From Limnohabitans sp. DM1 (GTDB lineage Bacteria; Pseudomonadota; Gammaproteobacteria; Burkholderiales; Burkholderiaceae_C), in contig NZ_CXOO01000026.1 in NCBI RefSeq assembly GCF_001269385.1, positions 62,001 to 126,000 on the forward strand: DNA of 64,000 nt, in the 5' to 3' direction. The notes under the pieces were generated by a model that saw nothing but the letters and a program-made list of their open reading frames with translations, did no database searches and had not been told where the DNA came from. Of the stretch, positions 17,180 through 27,224 are shown one piece after another. Made by a program: the position numbers and the translations under genes. Position 1 is the stretch's first letter. Every line of letters starts with the position of its first letter.

Positions 17180-18022
17180 TCAGAAGTTGTATTTCAGTGA
17201 GTAAATCAACCCATCAGACAGGCCAACGGTCCCCAACTTGTTGTAAGCGTATCGGTAGGAGATGCCAGCCGTTGCCTGTTTATTGATGTTGTAGAAAGCA
17301 CCGATACCACCGTTGTGGCCAACCGAACTGCCTGTCACTCGGTTTCCGTTGCCATCTGCCATAACCAAAAATGGATCCTTACGACCAAACTCGGTATCGT
17401 GCCACCATGACAAACGAACGTTTTTATCCAAGACCTGAAGGGGGTAAGAGGCGGTAAAGCCAATCATGCCGCCATTGGCCTTGCCACTGACATTGGTCTT
17501 GTACTCATTGCGAAAAGCGACGAAAGGCTTGATGCTGAGCTTGCCAGCCGAAACATCGGTCCCCAAGCCAAGCATGCGATCTTGATCGGTGAAACCATTG
17601 TCATTGAAGTTGTAAAACCGGCCATAAAGCATCACCGGCAGACCACTCACTTCGGCCATCTTGTAGCGACCGACCAACTTAAAGGCAGTGCGACTGTCTC
17701 GTGCTGGATCTGCCGCATTGTTTGGATCCTTGCCAGGGTTTTCGAAATCGATGAAGCCATAGATGTCACCCCAGTTCCCGCCTATGCCGCCTTCAATTTC
17801 CATGTAAGGGAAGCTCTTTTTCTTGCCCAAGCCGCTGTGACTTGTTTTGCTGACGGTCTTGTCGGTCCAATCCAAATACTGCACGCCGACATTGGCAAAT
17901 GCATAGTCGGCTGCAGCATATTGGGGAGTGGCATAAGCTGCTACAGCCAGGCCACACACCGCCATGACGCGTCCCAGAGTAACCGGACGGCCTACCGCTG
18001 TATTTAATAATTTCGATTGCAT
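17180..18022 (-). CDS. Tsx/OmpK-like nucleoside-specific outer-membrane channel
   Basis: A 280-residue outer-membrane beta-barrel. The N-terminus MQSKLLNTAVGRP leads into a hydrophobic signal peptide ending near QYAAA, and the mature part opens with ANVGVQYLDWTD. WGDIYGFIDFENP and the closing SLKYNF, with a terminal Phe, are typical of Tsx-type barrels. Tsx channels admit nucleosides and deoxynucleosides. ATG 18022 is chosen because GGAG lies seven bases upstream; the frame extends to 18121 without need. It is the last gene of the deoxynucleoside operon, 77 bases after the aldehyde dehydrogenase. A generic OmpW-like porin is the alternative. Confidence 0.78.
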   Translation of the reverse strand: MQSKLLNTAVGRPVTLGRVMAVCGLAVAAYATPQYAAADYAFANVGVQYLDWTDKTVSKTSHSGLGKKKSFPYMEIEGGIGGNWGDIYGFIDFENPGKDPNNAADPARDSRTAFKLVGRYKMAEVSGLPVMLYGRFYNFNDNGFTDQDRMLGLGTDVSAGKLSIKPFVAFRNEYKTNVSGKANGGMIGFTASYPLQVLDKNVRLSWWHDTEFGRKDPFLVMADGNGNRVTGSSVGHNGGIGAFYNINKQATAGISYRYAYNKLGTVGLSDGLIYSLKYNF

Positions 18023-18099
18023 GATGTCTCCTTCAGAGGTTAGTGGGGGCGTGACTGATCCTCGGGTGCCCCCGTTGATGAAATTACAAAAATGGAAAA

Positions 18100-20463
18100 C
18101 TAGATGCCGTAAGGCACCCACACGTTTTTGATCTGGCTGGAATGACGAAGCAATTCATCTGCAGCTGCTTGCTTGTCACACCACCAGTCACGACCTCGGC
18201 CCCCATCAACCCAAGTTCTCTTGAGTGTGGATGCCGAAAGTTTCTCGATCTCAGCGCACCCTGATCGATCAGCTTGGTGGAACCAAACAGCGTCAACATC
18301 CGCGTGGGATGCGAGGGTTGCGCCCAGACTCATAGGGTCGCCTGTGATGAGGTTAATCACCCCACCAGGCACATCGGATGCTTCAATGGTCTTGTAAAAA
18401 GTCGTTGCGATGGTTGGTAGCACCGTGGATGGCACCGCCACAACCCGATTGCCTAACGCAATTGCCGAACAACAAAGCGAAACCAATGCGACCAATGGAG
18501 ACTCATCGGGGCAAACAACACCGATAACACCCAATGGCTCGTGCAGTGCAGTCACCAGGCCATGAACTGGTGGCCTGTGGACGCGACCATCCAGTTTGTC
18601 TGCCCATGCGGCGTAAAGGAAAACACGTTCAATCGCTTTTTCTACCTCAGCCTTGGCATCGGACTCAGACATAACCGTCTTTAGTAAATCAACATAAATC
18701 GATTGCTGGTCGGATAAATTCTCTGCCATGAAGAACAAAACTTGCGCACGTGCATGGCTCGTTTGCTTTGTCCATGAAGTGGACTTGCGCGCAGCCTCTA
18801 CTGCATTGCGAATGTCTTTTCTGTTGCCCTGTGAGACGCTACCAATCCAGTGATCGCCAGAAAAAATATCTTGGCTGTAACCACTGTCGGGGCGTGTTTG
18901 CGTTCCCCCCACAAAGAGCTTGTTGGTTTGATCAACGCCTTTGCGCGATGTATGCGAGATGGGTGATTTCTGAAATCTTGATGGCACCGAAGATACAGGG
19001 TCAGAGCGACGGCGCAAATACTCCAACATGCCTTCATGACCACCCTCCCGGCCAAATCCGGATTCCTTGTAGCCACCAAAACCACATGCAGCATCAAACT
19101 GATTAGCGGTGTTGATCCAGACAACGCCCGCCTGCACCCTCGGCGCCATTTCGAGAGCCACGTTAATGGACTCGCTCCAAATACTTGCGGCCAAACCAAA
19201 TCGACTGTTGTTGGCCAATTCCACGGCCTCGTTGGGAGTTCTGAAGCTGGTCGACACCAAAACAGGACCAAATATTTCTTCCTGCATCAATGTTGAACAA
19301 GTCTCCAGACCTGAAATCAAGGTCGGCGGACAAAAGCACCCTTGCTCTGAAGATGCAGCTTCTGACTGGAAAACCTGCCCGCCTTCTTGCCTTCCCAGTT
19401 CGATGTATTGGCGAACACGTTGCAACTGCTCCGTGGAAATCAACGCCCCCATATCGGTGCATTTATCCAAGGGATCACCGACACGAATTTGCGCCATTCG
19501 ATCACGCAACTTACTGAGAAACGAAGCCTCAATAGACTCTTGAACAAGAAGACGTGAACCGGCACAGCAAACCTGCCCCTGGTTGAACCAGATGCTGTTC
19601 ACGACCCCCTCTACAGCGGCGTCCAGATCGGCATCAGCAAAGACGATGAACGGTGACTTACCGCCCAGTTCAAGACTCAATTTTTTACCACTGCCTGCGG
19701 TGGACTCACGAATGCGTCGCCCAACTTCTGTAGACCCCGTAAAAGCAATCTTCGCAACATCGGGATGACTCACAATCGCTTCACCCGTCGAAGGTCCACC
19801 AGTGACAAGGTTGAACACCCCCGGCGGCAAGCCAACCTCTTCACACAATTTGACAAAGTACAAAGCCGTTAATGACGTCAGTTCTGCAGGCTTGAAAACT
19901 ACCGTGTTGCCAGCAGCCAAGGCGGGTGCAACTTTCCAAGCCAACATCAACAGTGGAAAATTCCAAGGAACGATCTGACCGACGACACCCAATGACACAT
20001 GCTCAGGATATTGGTCAGACAGCAGCTGTGCCCAGCCTGCATGGTGATAAAAGTGTCGGATAGCCAAAGGAATATCGACATCACGGGTCTCGCGGATAGG
20101 TTTGCCGTTGTCCAGGGTTTCAAGCACGGCCAGCATACGACTGTGCCGTTGCATGGCCCGAGCCAGTGCGTAAAGGTATTTGGCGCGACCAAAGCCTCCC
20201 AAAGCTCGCCAGCCATCCAGTGCATCCGCAGCAGCGCGAACAGCATCATTCACATGTTTGGCATTGGCTTGCGCTATTTCAGCAAGCAAGGTGCCATTCG
20301 CAGGGTTGTGGGATTGAATGCGCTCATCGCTTTGGAGCCAAACGCCATTGATGTAAAGATCAAAAGACCTTTTGTGATCATCAAGCCATTTTTGCGCTGG
20401 TGAATCCGACTCTGGAGAAGGTCCATATTCCATGGTTTGGAGAATTTCAGTAACTGTAGGCAT
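18100..20463 (-). CDS. ALDH16-type double-domain aldehyde dehydrogenase
   Basis: A 787-residue protein made of two aldehyde dehydrogenase units. The first (about 35-490) is complete, with the NAD site FTGSTEVGRRI, general base Glu265 in LELGGKSP and catalytic Cys299 in FNQGQVCCAGSR. The second (about 505-787) keeps the fold wording (NKLFVGGTQTR, HEPLGVIGVVCPDE) but has no catalytic Cys or Glu motif and is shortened. That pattern, with the MEYGPSPES start and KNVWVPYG end, is that of the ALDH16 family. In this operon it sits directly behind deoC, so it probably oxidises the acetaldehyde released by DeoC to acetate. ATG 20463 is preferred; an ATG at 20490 overlaps deoC. Confidence 0.88.
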   Translation of the reverse strand: MPTVTEILQTMEYGPSPESDSPAQKWLDDHKRSFDLYINGVWLQSDERIQSHNPANGTLLAEIAQANAKHVNDAVRAAADALDGWRALGGFGRAKYLYALARAMQRHSRMLAVLETLDNGKPIRETRDVDIPLAIRHFYHHAGWAQLLSDQYPEHVSLGVVGQIVPWNFPLLMLAWKVAPALAAGNTVVFKPAELTSLTALYFVKLCEEVGLPPGVFNLVTGGPSTGEAIVSHPDVAKIAFTGSTEVGRRIRESTAGSGKKLSLELGGKSPFIVFADADLDAAVEGVVNSIWFNQGQVCCAGSRLLVQESIEASFLSKLRDRMAQIRVGDPLDKCTDMGALISTEQLQRVRQYIELGRQEGGQVFQSEAASSEQGCFCPPTLISGLETCSTLMQEEIFGPVLVSTSFRTPNEAVELANNSRFGLAASIWSESINVALEMAPRVQAGVVWINTANQFDAACGFGGYKESGFGREGGHEGMLEYLRRRSDPVSSVPSRFQKSPISHTSRKGVDQTNKLFVGGTQTRPDSGYSQDIFSGDHWIGSVSQGNRKDIRNAVEAARKSTSWTKQTSHARAQVLFFMAENLSDQQSIYVDLLKTVMSESDAKAEVEKAIERVFLYAAWADKLDGRVHRPPVHGLVTALHEPLGVIGVVCPDESPLVALVSLCCSAIALGNRVVAVPSTVLPTIATTFYKTIEASDVPGGVINLITGDPMSLGATLASHADVDAVWFHQADRSGCAEIEKLSASTLKRTWVDGGRGRDWWCDKQAAADELLRHSSQIKNVWVPYGI

Positions 20464-20476
20464 GTTTATTGAATGG

Positions 20477-21403
20477 TCATGGCATTGCATGTCGATGCGC
20501 TGCGGAATAAGAACCGGTGATGTGGTGCTCTAGTTGACGCTCAATGTCCGTCAACAAACTGGACGCCCCAAAGCGGAAAAAATGCGGATTCAGCCATTCA
20601 TCACCCAGCTCTTCCTTCATCAACACCAGATACTGAAGTGCCAGCTTTGCGCTGGCTATGCCGCCAGCAGGCTTGTAACCAACTTTGTGTGTGGTCAACG
20701 CCGCGTAATCACGAATTGCACGCGTCATCACCAAAGAAACGTCCAACGTTGCGTTGACAGATTCTTTGCCGGTAGAGGTCTTAATGAAATCCGCACCTGC
20801 CATCATGCAAACCCAAGATGCCTTCGCAACGTTTTCAAATGTCTGCAGGTCTCCCGTTGCCAGAATGGCTTTGACATGTGCCTCACCACAAGCCTTGCGG
20901 TAGTCGCACATTTCCTGATAAAGCGCTTGCCAGTTTCCTTGCAAAACATGTTTTCGAGTGATGACAATGTCGATTTCCGCCGCGCCCGCCTTGACGGAAA
21001 GTTCGATTTCACGGAGCTTGGTTTCATGACTCGACAAGCCTGCAGGAAAACCGGTGGACACAGCTGCGACAGGAATACCTGTCCCCTGCAACACTTCGAC
21101 GGCCGTGGGGATCATGTCGTGATAAACACAAACGGCCCCCGTCTTTAAACCGCCCTTAAGGCCAAGCGCGTCTAGCATGTCTTTCCTCAACGGATTTCTT
21201 GCCTTGGCACACAAACGCTTGACACGCCCCTCGGTGTCATCACCTGAAAGCGTTGTCAAATCCATGCACTCAATGGCACGCACCAGCCATGCCGCTTGCC
21301 ACTCTTTTTTCAACGAACGACTGTTGCTGAGGTGCTGCGTTCTCCGAAGAATCGCGGGGTGATTAACGCGCAGGTTTTCTATCCAGGACAGATCCAGCGA
21401 CAT
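20477..21403 (-). CDS. deoC: Deoxyribose-phosphate aldolase
   Basis: A 308-residue class I aldolase that splits 2-deoxyribose 5-phosphate into acetaldehyde and glyceraldehyde 3-phosphate. The Schiff-base lysine is Lys208 in ADFIKTSTGK; Asp145 (AAEIDIVI) and Lys244 (GYKPAGG) complete the proton relay. The ATG at 21403 gives MSLDLSWIENLRVNHPAIL, a normal start for the longer proteobacterial DeoC type; the frame upstream is not protein-like. It lies 29 bases after deoB and 13 before the aldehyde dehydrogenase. Confidence 0.95.
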   Translation of the reverse strand: MSLDLSWIENLRVNHPAILRRTQHLSNSRSLKKEWQAAWLVRAIECMDLTTLSGDDTEGRVKRLCAKARNPLRKDMLDALGLKGGLKTGAVCVYHDMIPTAVEVLQGTGIPVAAVSTGFPAGLSSHETKLREIELSVKAGAAEIDIVITRKHVLQGNWQALYQEMCDYRKACGEAHVKAILATGDLQTFENVAKASWVCMMAGADFIKTSTGKESVNATLDVSLVMTRAIRDYAALTTHKVGYKPAGGIASAKLALQYLVLMKEELGDEWLNPHFFRFGASSLLTDIERQLEHHITGSYSAAHRHAMP

Positions 21404-21432
21404 GCCAGGATTTCTTGATATGTGTACGGTGC

Positions 21433-22623
21433 TCAAATTGCGACTCCATGCTGCAAAGGAGGTAAGCCCAAATGCGCCGACAGGGTTTGACCTATATCTG
21501 CAAAACTGTTGCGACGACCAATCGGGCCGGCTCGAAAATTTTTCCCAAAATAAATTTGCGGCACGTATTCGCGTGTGTGGTCCGTGCCCGGCCAAGTTGG
21601 ATCACATCCGTGATCGGCAGTCAATACGCACAAATCATCAACGCCAAGTCGTGCTTCAAGTTCAGGCCATCTCTTATCAAAATATTCAAGCGCTTTGGCG
21701 TACCCTTCGACATCTCTTCGGTGACCAAAGTTTTGGTCAAAGTCAACGAAGTTTGCAAAAACAATCGACCCATCTGGTGCATCAGCAAGCGCGTCCAGAG
21801 TGCGATTAAAAACATCGGCGTTATCAACAGTTTTTGCATGCGAGGAAATACCTCTCATTGAAAAAATATCAGCAATTTTTCCGATGGCGTAAACGCTTCG
21901 ACCCGCCCAAGCTGCCAGATCCAACAGCGTCACACCGGGGGGGGCTACAGCAATATCTTTTCTATTCGAGGTTCTTTGATATGACCCTGAACTTCCGCTG
22001 AACGGACGTGCGATCACACGCGCAATGTTGTATGGCCGGAGCAACTCAAAAGCTGTATTGCAGATTTCATACAACCGACTCACAGGGACAATATCTTCAT
22101 GTGCAGCCACCTGAAAAACAGAGTCTGCCGAGGTATACACAATGGGTGCACCTGTCTCCATGTGGCGGTCGCCCCATTTTTCAATGATCTGAGTTCCCGA
22201 TGCGTGACAGTTGCCCAGTACACCAGGCAGCAGGCAAGCGTGCATCCAGTCATGAAGGAACTTTTCAGGAAAAGATTGGGCGGCTGAACGGAAGTATCCC
22301 CAATCGGAAAGAACAGGAACGCCAGCCATCTCCCAATGGCCGCTGGGCGTATCCTTGCCTACAGATAATTCCTGAGCTGCCCCATAGGCAGCGCTGAAGC
22401 CGTCACGCAACTTCAAACCATCAGGCCAAAGGCCTGTTGCCAATTGCATCGCAGCCCCCAGGCCCAATCGTTCAAGATGAGGCAAGCTCAAGGGTCGCCC
22501 TCTGGCCGAGCGATAAGACGCTATATGCCCAAAGGTATTGGCACCTTGGTCACCAAACTTGTCAGCATCTGGTGCCGCACCAACTCCAAGGGAGTCCAGC
22601 ACCAAAATGATCGCACGGCTCAT
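21433..22623 (-). CDS. deoB: Phosphopentomutase
   Basis: A 396-residue alkaline-phosphatase-fold enzyme that turns (deoxy)ribose 1-phosphate into the 5-phosphate using two Mn2+ ions. Metal-binding motifs VLDSLGVGAAPDADKFGD (start) and LTADHGCDPTWPGTDHTRE (about 325-345) are intact. SVGKDTPSGHWEMAG carries the phosphorylated Thr. The start overlaps the purine-nucleoside phosphorylase stop by ATGA, so product and substrate are passed within one operon. Confidence 0.96.
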   Translation of the reverse strand: MSRAIILVLDSLGVGAAPDADKFGDQGANTFGHIASYRSARGRPLSLPHLERLGLGAAMQLATGLWPDGLKLRDGFSAAYGAAQELSVGKDTPSGHWEMAGVPVLSDWGYFRSAAQSFPEKFLHDWMHACLLPGVLGNCHASGTQIIEKWGDRHMETGAPIVYTSADSVFQVAAHEDIVPVSRLYEICNTAFELLRPYNIARVIARPFSGSSGSYQRTSNRKDIAVAPPGVTLLDLAAWAGRSVYAIGKIADIFSMRGISSHAKTVDNADVFNRTLDALADAPDGSIVFANFVDFDQNFGHRRDVEGYAKALEYFDKRWPELEARLGVDDLCVLTADHGCDPTWPGTDHTREYVPQIYFGKNFRAGPIGRRNSFADIGQTLSAHLGLPPLQHGVAI

Positions 22624-23462
22624 GCAGTCACCGCCGTACCGGCTTTCAAAGAACGGAGGTAATTGAGGATCAAACGTGTGAGTCCTTTGGAGCCAATGGC
22701 TGCGTATTTCAAAGTCTGCTCATGCGAGAGTTCAACATCAGATAAACCCTCGGCCAAATTGGTGATCGTGGCAATGGCAGCCACTTTCAGGCCGCAATGC
22801 CGTGCTGAAATAACCTCTGGAACAATCGATTGACCCACAACATCACCGCCAATGATCTGCATCATCTTGATCTCAGCCACTGTCTCAAAGCAAGGCCCGC
22901 CATATGACACATAAACACCTTCATGCCAGTCAACCTGGGATTCTTCAGCAGCAGTTTTCAGCTTGGCTCGTAAATCTCGGTCATAGGCATTTGCCAGGCT
23001 CACAAAACGAGGGCCAAATCGGTCGTCATTCGGCCCTACCAGGGGTGTCCCGGGCATTGTGTTGATGTGGTCGTTCAGAACCACCAGTTCACCCGGCCCA
23101 ACTTCTGGACGCAAAGATCCTGCAGCACAGGTCAGCAACATGGATTCGCAGCCCATCAACTTGAAGGTTCGGACAGCGGATGTCATCACGGACATGCCTT
23201 TGCCCTCATAAAAATGGCCACGTCCACGCATGCACACCACTGGAAGACCTTCCAGATTCCCGGCGACCAGTTCACCCGCATGGCCTTGAACGGTTGAAAC
23301 CGGGAAGCCCGGTAACTCCGAATACGGTATGACGACCGCATTCTCAATTTGCTCCGCCAAGGCACCCAGACCTGAGCCCAAAACCATGGCAACGCGGGGT
23401 GTGAAATCCGGCTTGAGGCGGCGGAAAACTTCCAGGGCTTCGTAGGGTTGGTTATTGTTCAT
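22620..23462 (-). CDS. Purine-nucleoside phosphorylase (trimeric, PunA/XapA type)
   Basis: A 280-residue phosphorylase that releases purine bases from (deoxy)nucleosides. Motifs: phosphate loop VLGSGLGALA, RGHFYEGKG with its His, LTCAAGSLRPEV, GPCFETVAEIKMM and the base-site loop ATITNLAEG. The start ATG 23462 has GGAG five bases upstream; a TTG at 23477 would overlap the permease. The order permease, phosphorylase, deoB, deoC makes the substrate flow clear. Guanosine/inosine versus xanthosine preference is not decidable here. Confidence 0.93.
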   Translation of the reverse strand: MNNNQPYEALEVFRRLKPDFTPRVAMVLGSGLGALAEQIENAVVIPYSELPGFPVSTVQGHAGELVAGNLEGLPVVCMRGRGHFYEGKGMSVMTSAVRTFKLMGCESMLLTCAAGSLRPEVGPGELVVLNDHINTMPGTPLVGPNDDRFGPRFVSLANAYDRDLRAKLKTAAEESQVDWHEGVYVSYGGPCFETVAEIKMMQIIGGDVVGQSIVPEVISARHCGLKVAAIATITNLAEGLSDVELSHEQTLKYAAIGSKGLTRLILNYLRSLKAGTAVTA

Positions 23463-23473
23463 CTGCTCCACTT

Positions 23474-24436
23474 TCAACGTGATTTGACATAGGGGACGCC
23501 CACGGCTTTGGGGGCGACAGCTTTTCCAGCCAATCCGGCCAGCACCAACACCGTGAGGATGTACGGTGCCATCTGGATGAACTGAACAGGAATTTCACCG
23601 ATCACAGGCAAAGCCACGCCTTGCAATCGAAACTGAAGAGCGTCAGTCAACGCAAACAACATGCATGCCCAGAAAGTGGGCCATGGCTGCCACCTTCCAA
23701 AAATCAATGCAGCCAAAGCAAGAAAACCCTTGCCTGCCGTCATGTCGCGCATGAATGCATTACCGTGTGCTGTAGACAAGTAGGCACCTGCCAAACCACA
23801 CAGAACACCATTGAGCAAAAGGGCTTGATACCGAATGATCGCGACAGAGATACCCGCTGTATCTGCTGCATGGGGGTTTTCACCCACGGCACGCAGACGC
23901 AATCCAAAGCGAGTCTTGAACAACATCCAAGCAACCAAAGGAACAGCCAGCCAAGAGAGGTAAACCAGCACGTTGTGACCGCTCAACATCCGCGTGTAAA
24001 CAGGCCCTATCAGGGGCACCTGACTGATCGCATCAGCAAAGGGCCAAGTCAATCCTTGGAATCGCGCTGCACCTTCAAGACCAGGTGTCTGTCCTCCTAA
24101 ATTGAACCAAGCAGATGCCAATGTGGCTGTCGTACCTGCCGCGATGATGTTGATCGCCATGCCAGAGACCATTTGATTGCCGCTGTATGTAATTGCTGAC
24201 AGCCCGTGCAATGCAGAAAGAGCAACGGCAACCACCATCGCCGCCAAAACACCAAGCCAGGGGTTGGCTGTCACTGCAGCAACTGCTGCTGCAGCAAAAG
24301 CGGCTGCTAGCATTTTTCCTTCAAGGCCAATATCAACCACCCCAGACCGTTCAGCCAATATCCCAGCAAAGGATGCCAAGATCAAAGGTACTGACAAACG
24401 AACCGTGGAATCCAGCAATGAATAAATCAGATCCAT
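23474..24436 (-). CDS. BMP-type ABC permease (short, NupQ-like), second transporter
   Basis: A 320-residue inner-membrane protein with about eight helices and the conserved LAERSGVVDIGLEGKMLAAAF and LRAVGENPHAADTAGI. It partners the permease at 24446 and the ATPase at 25564. It is only 11 bases upstream of the phosphorylase start. Codon use is less GC-rich than in the homologous gene at 12231. Confidence 0.92.
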   Translation of the reverse strand: MDLIYSLLDSTVRLSVPLILASFAGILAERSGVVDIGLEGKMLAAAFAAAAVAAVTANPWLGVLAAMVVAVALSALHGLSAITYSGNQMVSGMAINIIAAGTTATLASAWFNLGGQTPGLEGAARFQGLTWPFADAISQVPLIGPVYTRMLSGHNVLVYLSWLAVPLVAWMLFKTRFGLRLRAVGENPHAADTAGISVAIIRYQALLLNGVLCGLAGAYLSTAHGNAFMRDMTAGKGFLALAALIFGRWQPWPTFWACMLFALTDALQFRLQGVALPVIGEIPVQFIQMAPYILTVLVLAGLAGKAVAPKAVGVPYVKSR

Positions 24437-24445
24437 GATGAGGCC

Positions 24446-25567
24446 TTATGTGCGAGCGCGGATAAGTTTGATAACGGGTTTGCGAAACATGTTTTCCAAA
24501 GCTCCACAAAAAATGATGATCAAACCTTCAATAATGACCACCATTTCGCGCGTCAAGGTGGGTATCTCCATCGACAACTCAGTCCCGCCTTGGGCAAGGG
24601 CACCAAATAAGAATGCCGATAGAAGAATCCCGAAAGGATGGTTGCGTCCCATCAGTGCAACAGCTATTCCGACAAAACCAACTCCGCCTGTAAAACCTAC
24701 CAATAAGCGGTGATGCACACCCTGAATGTCATTGACGGCAATCATTCCACCCAGTGCGCCGGACAAGCACATCACCAACACGATGACTTTTTTGACGTGG
24801 ACGCCTGCATAACGCGCTGCGGCTTCGTTTTGTCCCACTGTCCGTATGACAAAGCCCCAACGGCTTCGCCAAACAAACCAATAAAAAAGGATCAGCAAGG
24901 CCATGGCCAAGAAAGTACTGATGTTCAAAGGTGTTGTCGGCCAACGCCCAAGTCCAAGAGAGTTCAAGATGTCATGCAGATACGGCAGCCAGGTGACAGA
25001 CGAAAATTCTGCTGTTTCAGGAGCCTGCTGTCCTGGGGCAATCATCACGCGCACCAACAGGTAATTCATCAATGCACTGGCAATGAAGTTGAACATGATG
25101 GTGGTCACCACCACATGGCTGCCACGGTATGCTTGAAGCCAACCAGGTATGTATGCCCATGCGGCACCAAACAAAGCTGCGACAGCCAACGAAACCAGCC
25201 AAATCCAAGGCGCTGGCAAAGTTGGAAAGGCTAAACAGACCAAGGCCACACCCAAGCCCGCCATGTAAGCCTGACCTTCGACACCAATATTGAAAAGACC
25301 AGCGTGGAATGCAAGGGCTACCGCCATACCCGCAAAAATAAAATTGGTTGTGTAATAAAGCGTATAGCCCCACACATCCGCCGATCCAAATGCCCCTCTC
25401 GCAAGGACCTTGACTGCATCCCATGGATTGGCACCAATGATGTAGATCACGATCGCCGAGATCACCAAGGCAGCCAAAAGATTCACCAGAGGCAAAGCCA
25501 CGCTCAAAATGAGCTTTTCCAATCCACTCTCTGATGCGGCACGTTGAGGCAATTTTTGCTTGCTCAT
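24446..25567 (-). CDS. BMP-type ABC permease (long, NupP-like), second transporter
   Basis: A 373-residue membrane protein with VALAFHAGLFNIGVEGQAYM, the GSHVVVTTIMFNFIASALMNY segment and FTGGVGFVGIAVALMGRNHP, all hallmarks of the long permease. ATG 25567 has AGGAG eight bases upstream and overlaps the ATPase stop by ATGA. Confidence 0.92.
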   Translation of the reverse strand: MSKQKLPQRAASESGLEKLILSVALPLVNLLAALVISAIVIYIIGANPWDAVKVLARGAFGSADVWGYTLYYTTNFIFAGMAVALAFHAGLFNIGVEGQAYMAGLGVALVCLAFPTLPAPWIWLVSLAVAALFGAAWAYIPGWLQAYRGSHVVVTTIMFNFIASALMNYLLVRVMIAPGQQAPETAEFSSVTWLPYLHDILNSLGLGRWPTTPLNISTFLAMALLILFYWFVWRSRWGFVIRTVGQNEAAARYAGVHVKKVIVLVMCLSGALGGMIAVNDIQGVHHRLLVGFTGGVGFVGIAVALMGRNHPFGILLSAFLFGALAQGGTELSMEIPTLTREMVVIIEGLIIIFCGALENMFRKPVIKLIRART

Positions 25568-27114
25568 GTTGAAACTCCTGCCATCCACAATCCAATTTTT
25601 TGCTCATCCGCATCAGATCGGGTGGTGCTACCGACAATCTTTCCTGCACACATCACCAGGATGCGATCTGATAAAGCGAGAATTTCATCTAATTCGACCG
25701 ACACCAAAAGAATGGCTTTGCCTTTCGCTCTTAAATTTTTGATTTGCTCATGGATAAATTCAATCGCACCGATATCCACCCCTCGTGTCGGCTGGCCGAT
25801 CAATAACAACTCGGGCTCACTCGCCATTTCCCTGGCCAGTACCAATTTCTGCTGGTTACCGCCAGACAGCAAACTGGTTTTGATGTCTGTCACGGTGGGG
25901 CGAATGTCAAACTGCTTGATGAAAGCTTCGGCCCGCTGAACGCTCTTGCTGGGTGGCATGTATGTGTTGAGCCAGCCGAGATGCAAATCTTCATCGTCGT
26001 GGTAACCGAGGACAGCGTTTTCATGAACACTAAACGTCTTGACTACGCCATCCCTCAGCCGATCTTCGGGAACATGTGCCACGCCCAATGCGCGCATTTG
26101 CTTTGCACAGCCCTCTTTCCCAAGCAATGATGTGATGTCTTTTTGGTTGAGCCTGATTTGCCCACTGGTCGGGCGGCGCAAGCCACTGAGAACCTGCAAC
26201 AACTCGGATTGCCCGTTACCAGACACACCGGCAATACCGACAATTTCACCCTCTGCGATATCGAAACTGATCTCTTTCAAGAGATCCACGCCACGGCGAT
26301 CACGGACACCTAAATTGTGGATATGCAAAATCTTCTTGCCCAACGATTGCGAAAGGGGTCCCGGTTCATGACTGACAATTTTCCGGCCCACCATCAGTTC
26401 GGCAAGCTTTTCGGTATCGGTGTTTTTCGTTACCAGCGTATCAATCACGCGTCCAGTGCGCATCACTGTGACCGCATCCGTCACGCTCATGATTTCTTTG
26501 AGTTTGTGTGTGATCAATATGATTGTTTTGCCTTGCTGTTTGAGCACATCCAGAATGGAAAACAATTGTTCGGCCTCTTTGGGGGTCAAGACCGCCGTAG
26601 GCTCATCCAGTATCAAAACATCGGCACCACGATAAAGAGCCTTGATAATTTCCACACGTTGCTGCTGCCCTACGGAAAGATCGCTGGTTAGCGCAGTGAA
26701 ATCAACGCTCAAATTGAATTGGTTATTGATTTCTTGAAGCCTGGCCACGGCAACTTGCTTGCCTTTTTTCAGAAGCCATCCAGCCTCATGACCGAGCAAA
26801 ATATTTTCGAGCACGGTGAAGTTGTCTACCAACATGAAATGTTGATGAACCATGCCAACGCCTAACGCTATAGCATCTTGGCTGGTTTTGATTTTTACCT
26901 TTTCCCCATCGATAAGGATTTCACCTGAGTCCGCCTCATAAAACCCATAGAGGATGTTCATCAAGGTGGACTTACCGGCACCGTTTTCACCCACAATGCC
27001 GTGGATATGGCCCGATTGAATTTTCAGATTCACATCTGCATTGGCGTGCACTGCGCCGAATCGTTTGTCGATGGCAACAAACTCTATGGCAGGGTATTTT
27101 TCAATTTTGGACAT
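25564..27114 (-). CDS. BMP-type ABC ATP-binding protein, two ABC domains, second transporter
   Basis: A 516-residue tandem ATPase: Walker A GENGAGKST, signature LSVGQQQRVEI and Walker B VLILDEPTAVL in the first domain. The second has GVSGNGQSEL without the Walker lysine and the signature LSGGNQQKLVLAREM. It is the energising subunit for the deoxynucleoside importer. It lies about 110 bases after the binding-protein gene, with a hairpin in between. Confidence 0.93.
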   Translation of the reverse strand: MSKIEKYPAIEFVAIDKRFGAVHANADVNLKIQSGHIHGIVGENGAGKSTLMNILYGFYEADSGEILIDGEKVKIKTSQDAIALGVGMVHQHFMLVDNFTVLENILLGHEAGWLLKKGKQVAVARLQEINNQFNLSVDFTALTSDLSVGQQQRVEIIKALYRGADVLILDEPTAVLTPKEAEQLFSILDVLKQQGKTIILITHKLKEIMSVTDAVTVMRTGRVIDTLVTKNTDTEKLAELMVGRKIVSHEPGPLSQSLGKKILHIHNLGVRDRRGVDLLKEISFDIAEGEIVGIAGVSGNGQSELLQVLSGLRRPTSGQIRLNQKDITSLLGKEGCAKQMRALGVAHVPEDRLRDGVVKTFSVHENAVLGYHDDEDLHLGWLNTYMPPSKSVQRAEAFIKQFDIRPTVTDIKTSLLSGGNQQKLVLAREMASEPELLLIGQPTRGVDIGAIEFIHEQIKNLRAKGKAILLVSVELDEILALSDRILVMCAGKIVGSTTRSDADEQKIGLWMAGVST

Positions 27115-27127
27115 CGTCGTATGAGCA

Positions 27128-27152
27128 CACCGACCTCTTGCGAGGATCGGTG
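27128..27152 (-). repeat. Intercistronic hairpin between binding protein and ATPase
   Basis: CACCGACCTC pairs with GAGGATCGGTG with one bulged base and a four-base loop. Such stems after a binding-protein gene often keep its message more stable than the membrane-part genes; there is no T-run. Confidence 0.5.
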
Positions 27153-27224
27153 GAGCAGAAGTACCTTTAGGAACGTTTAGATCAGTGGCTCACGCCCGGC
27201 TGAGCGTTAAAACACTTGTAGGCA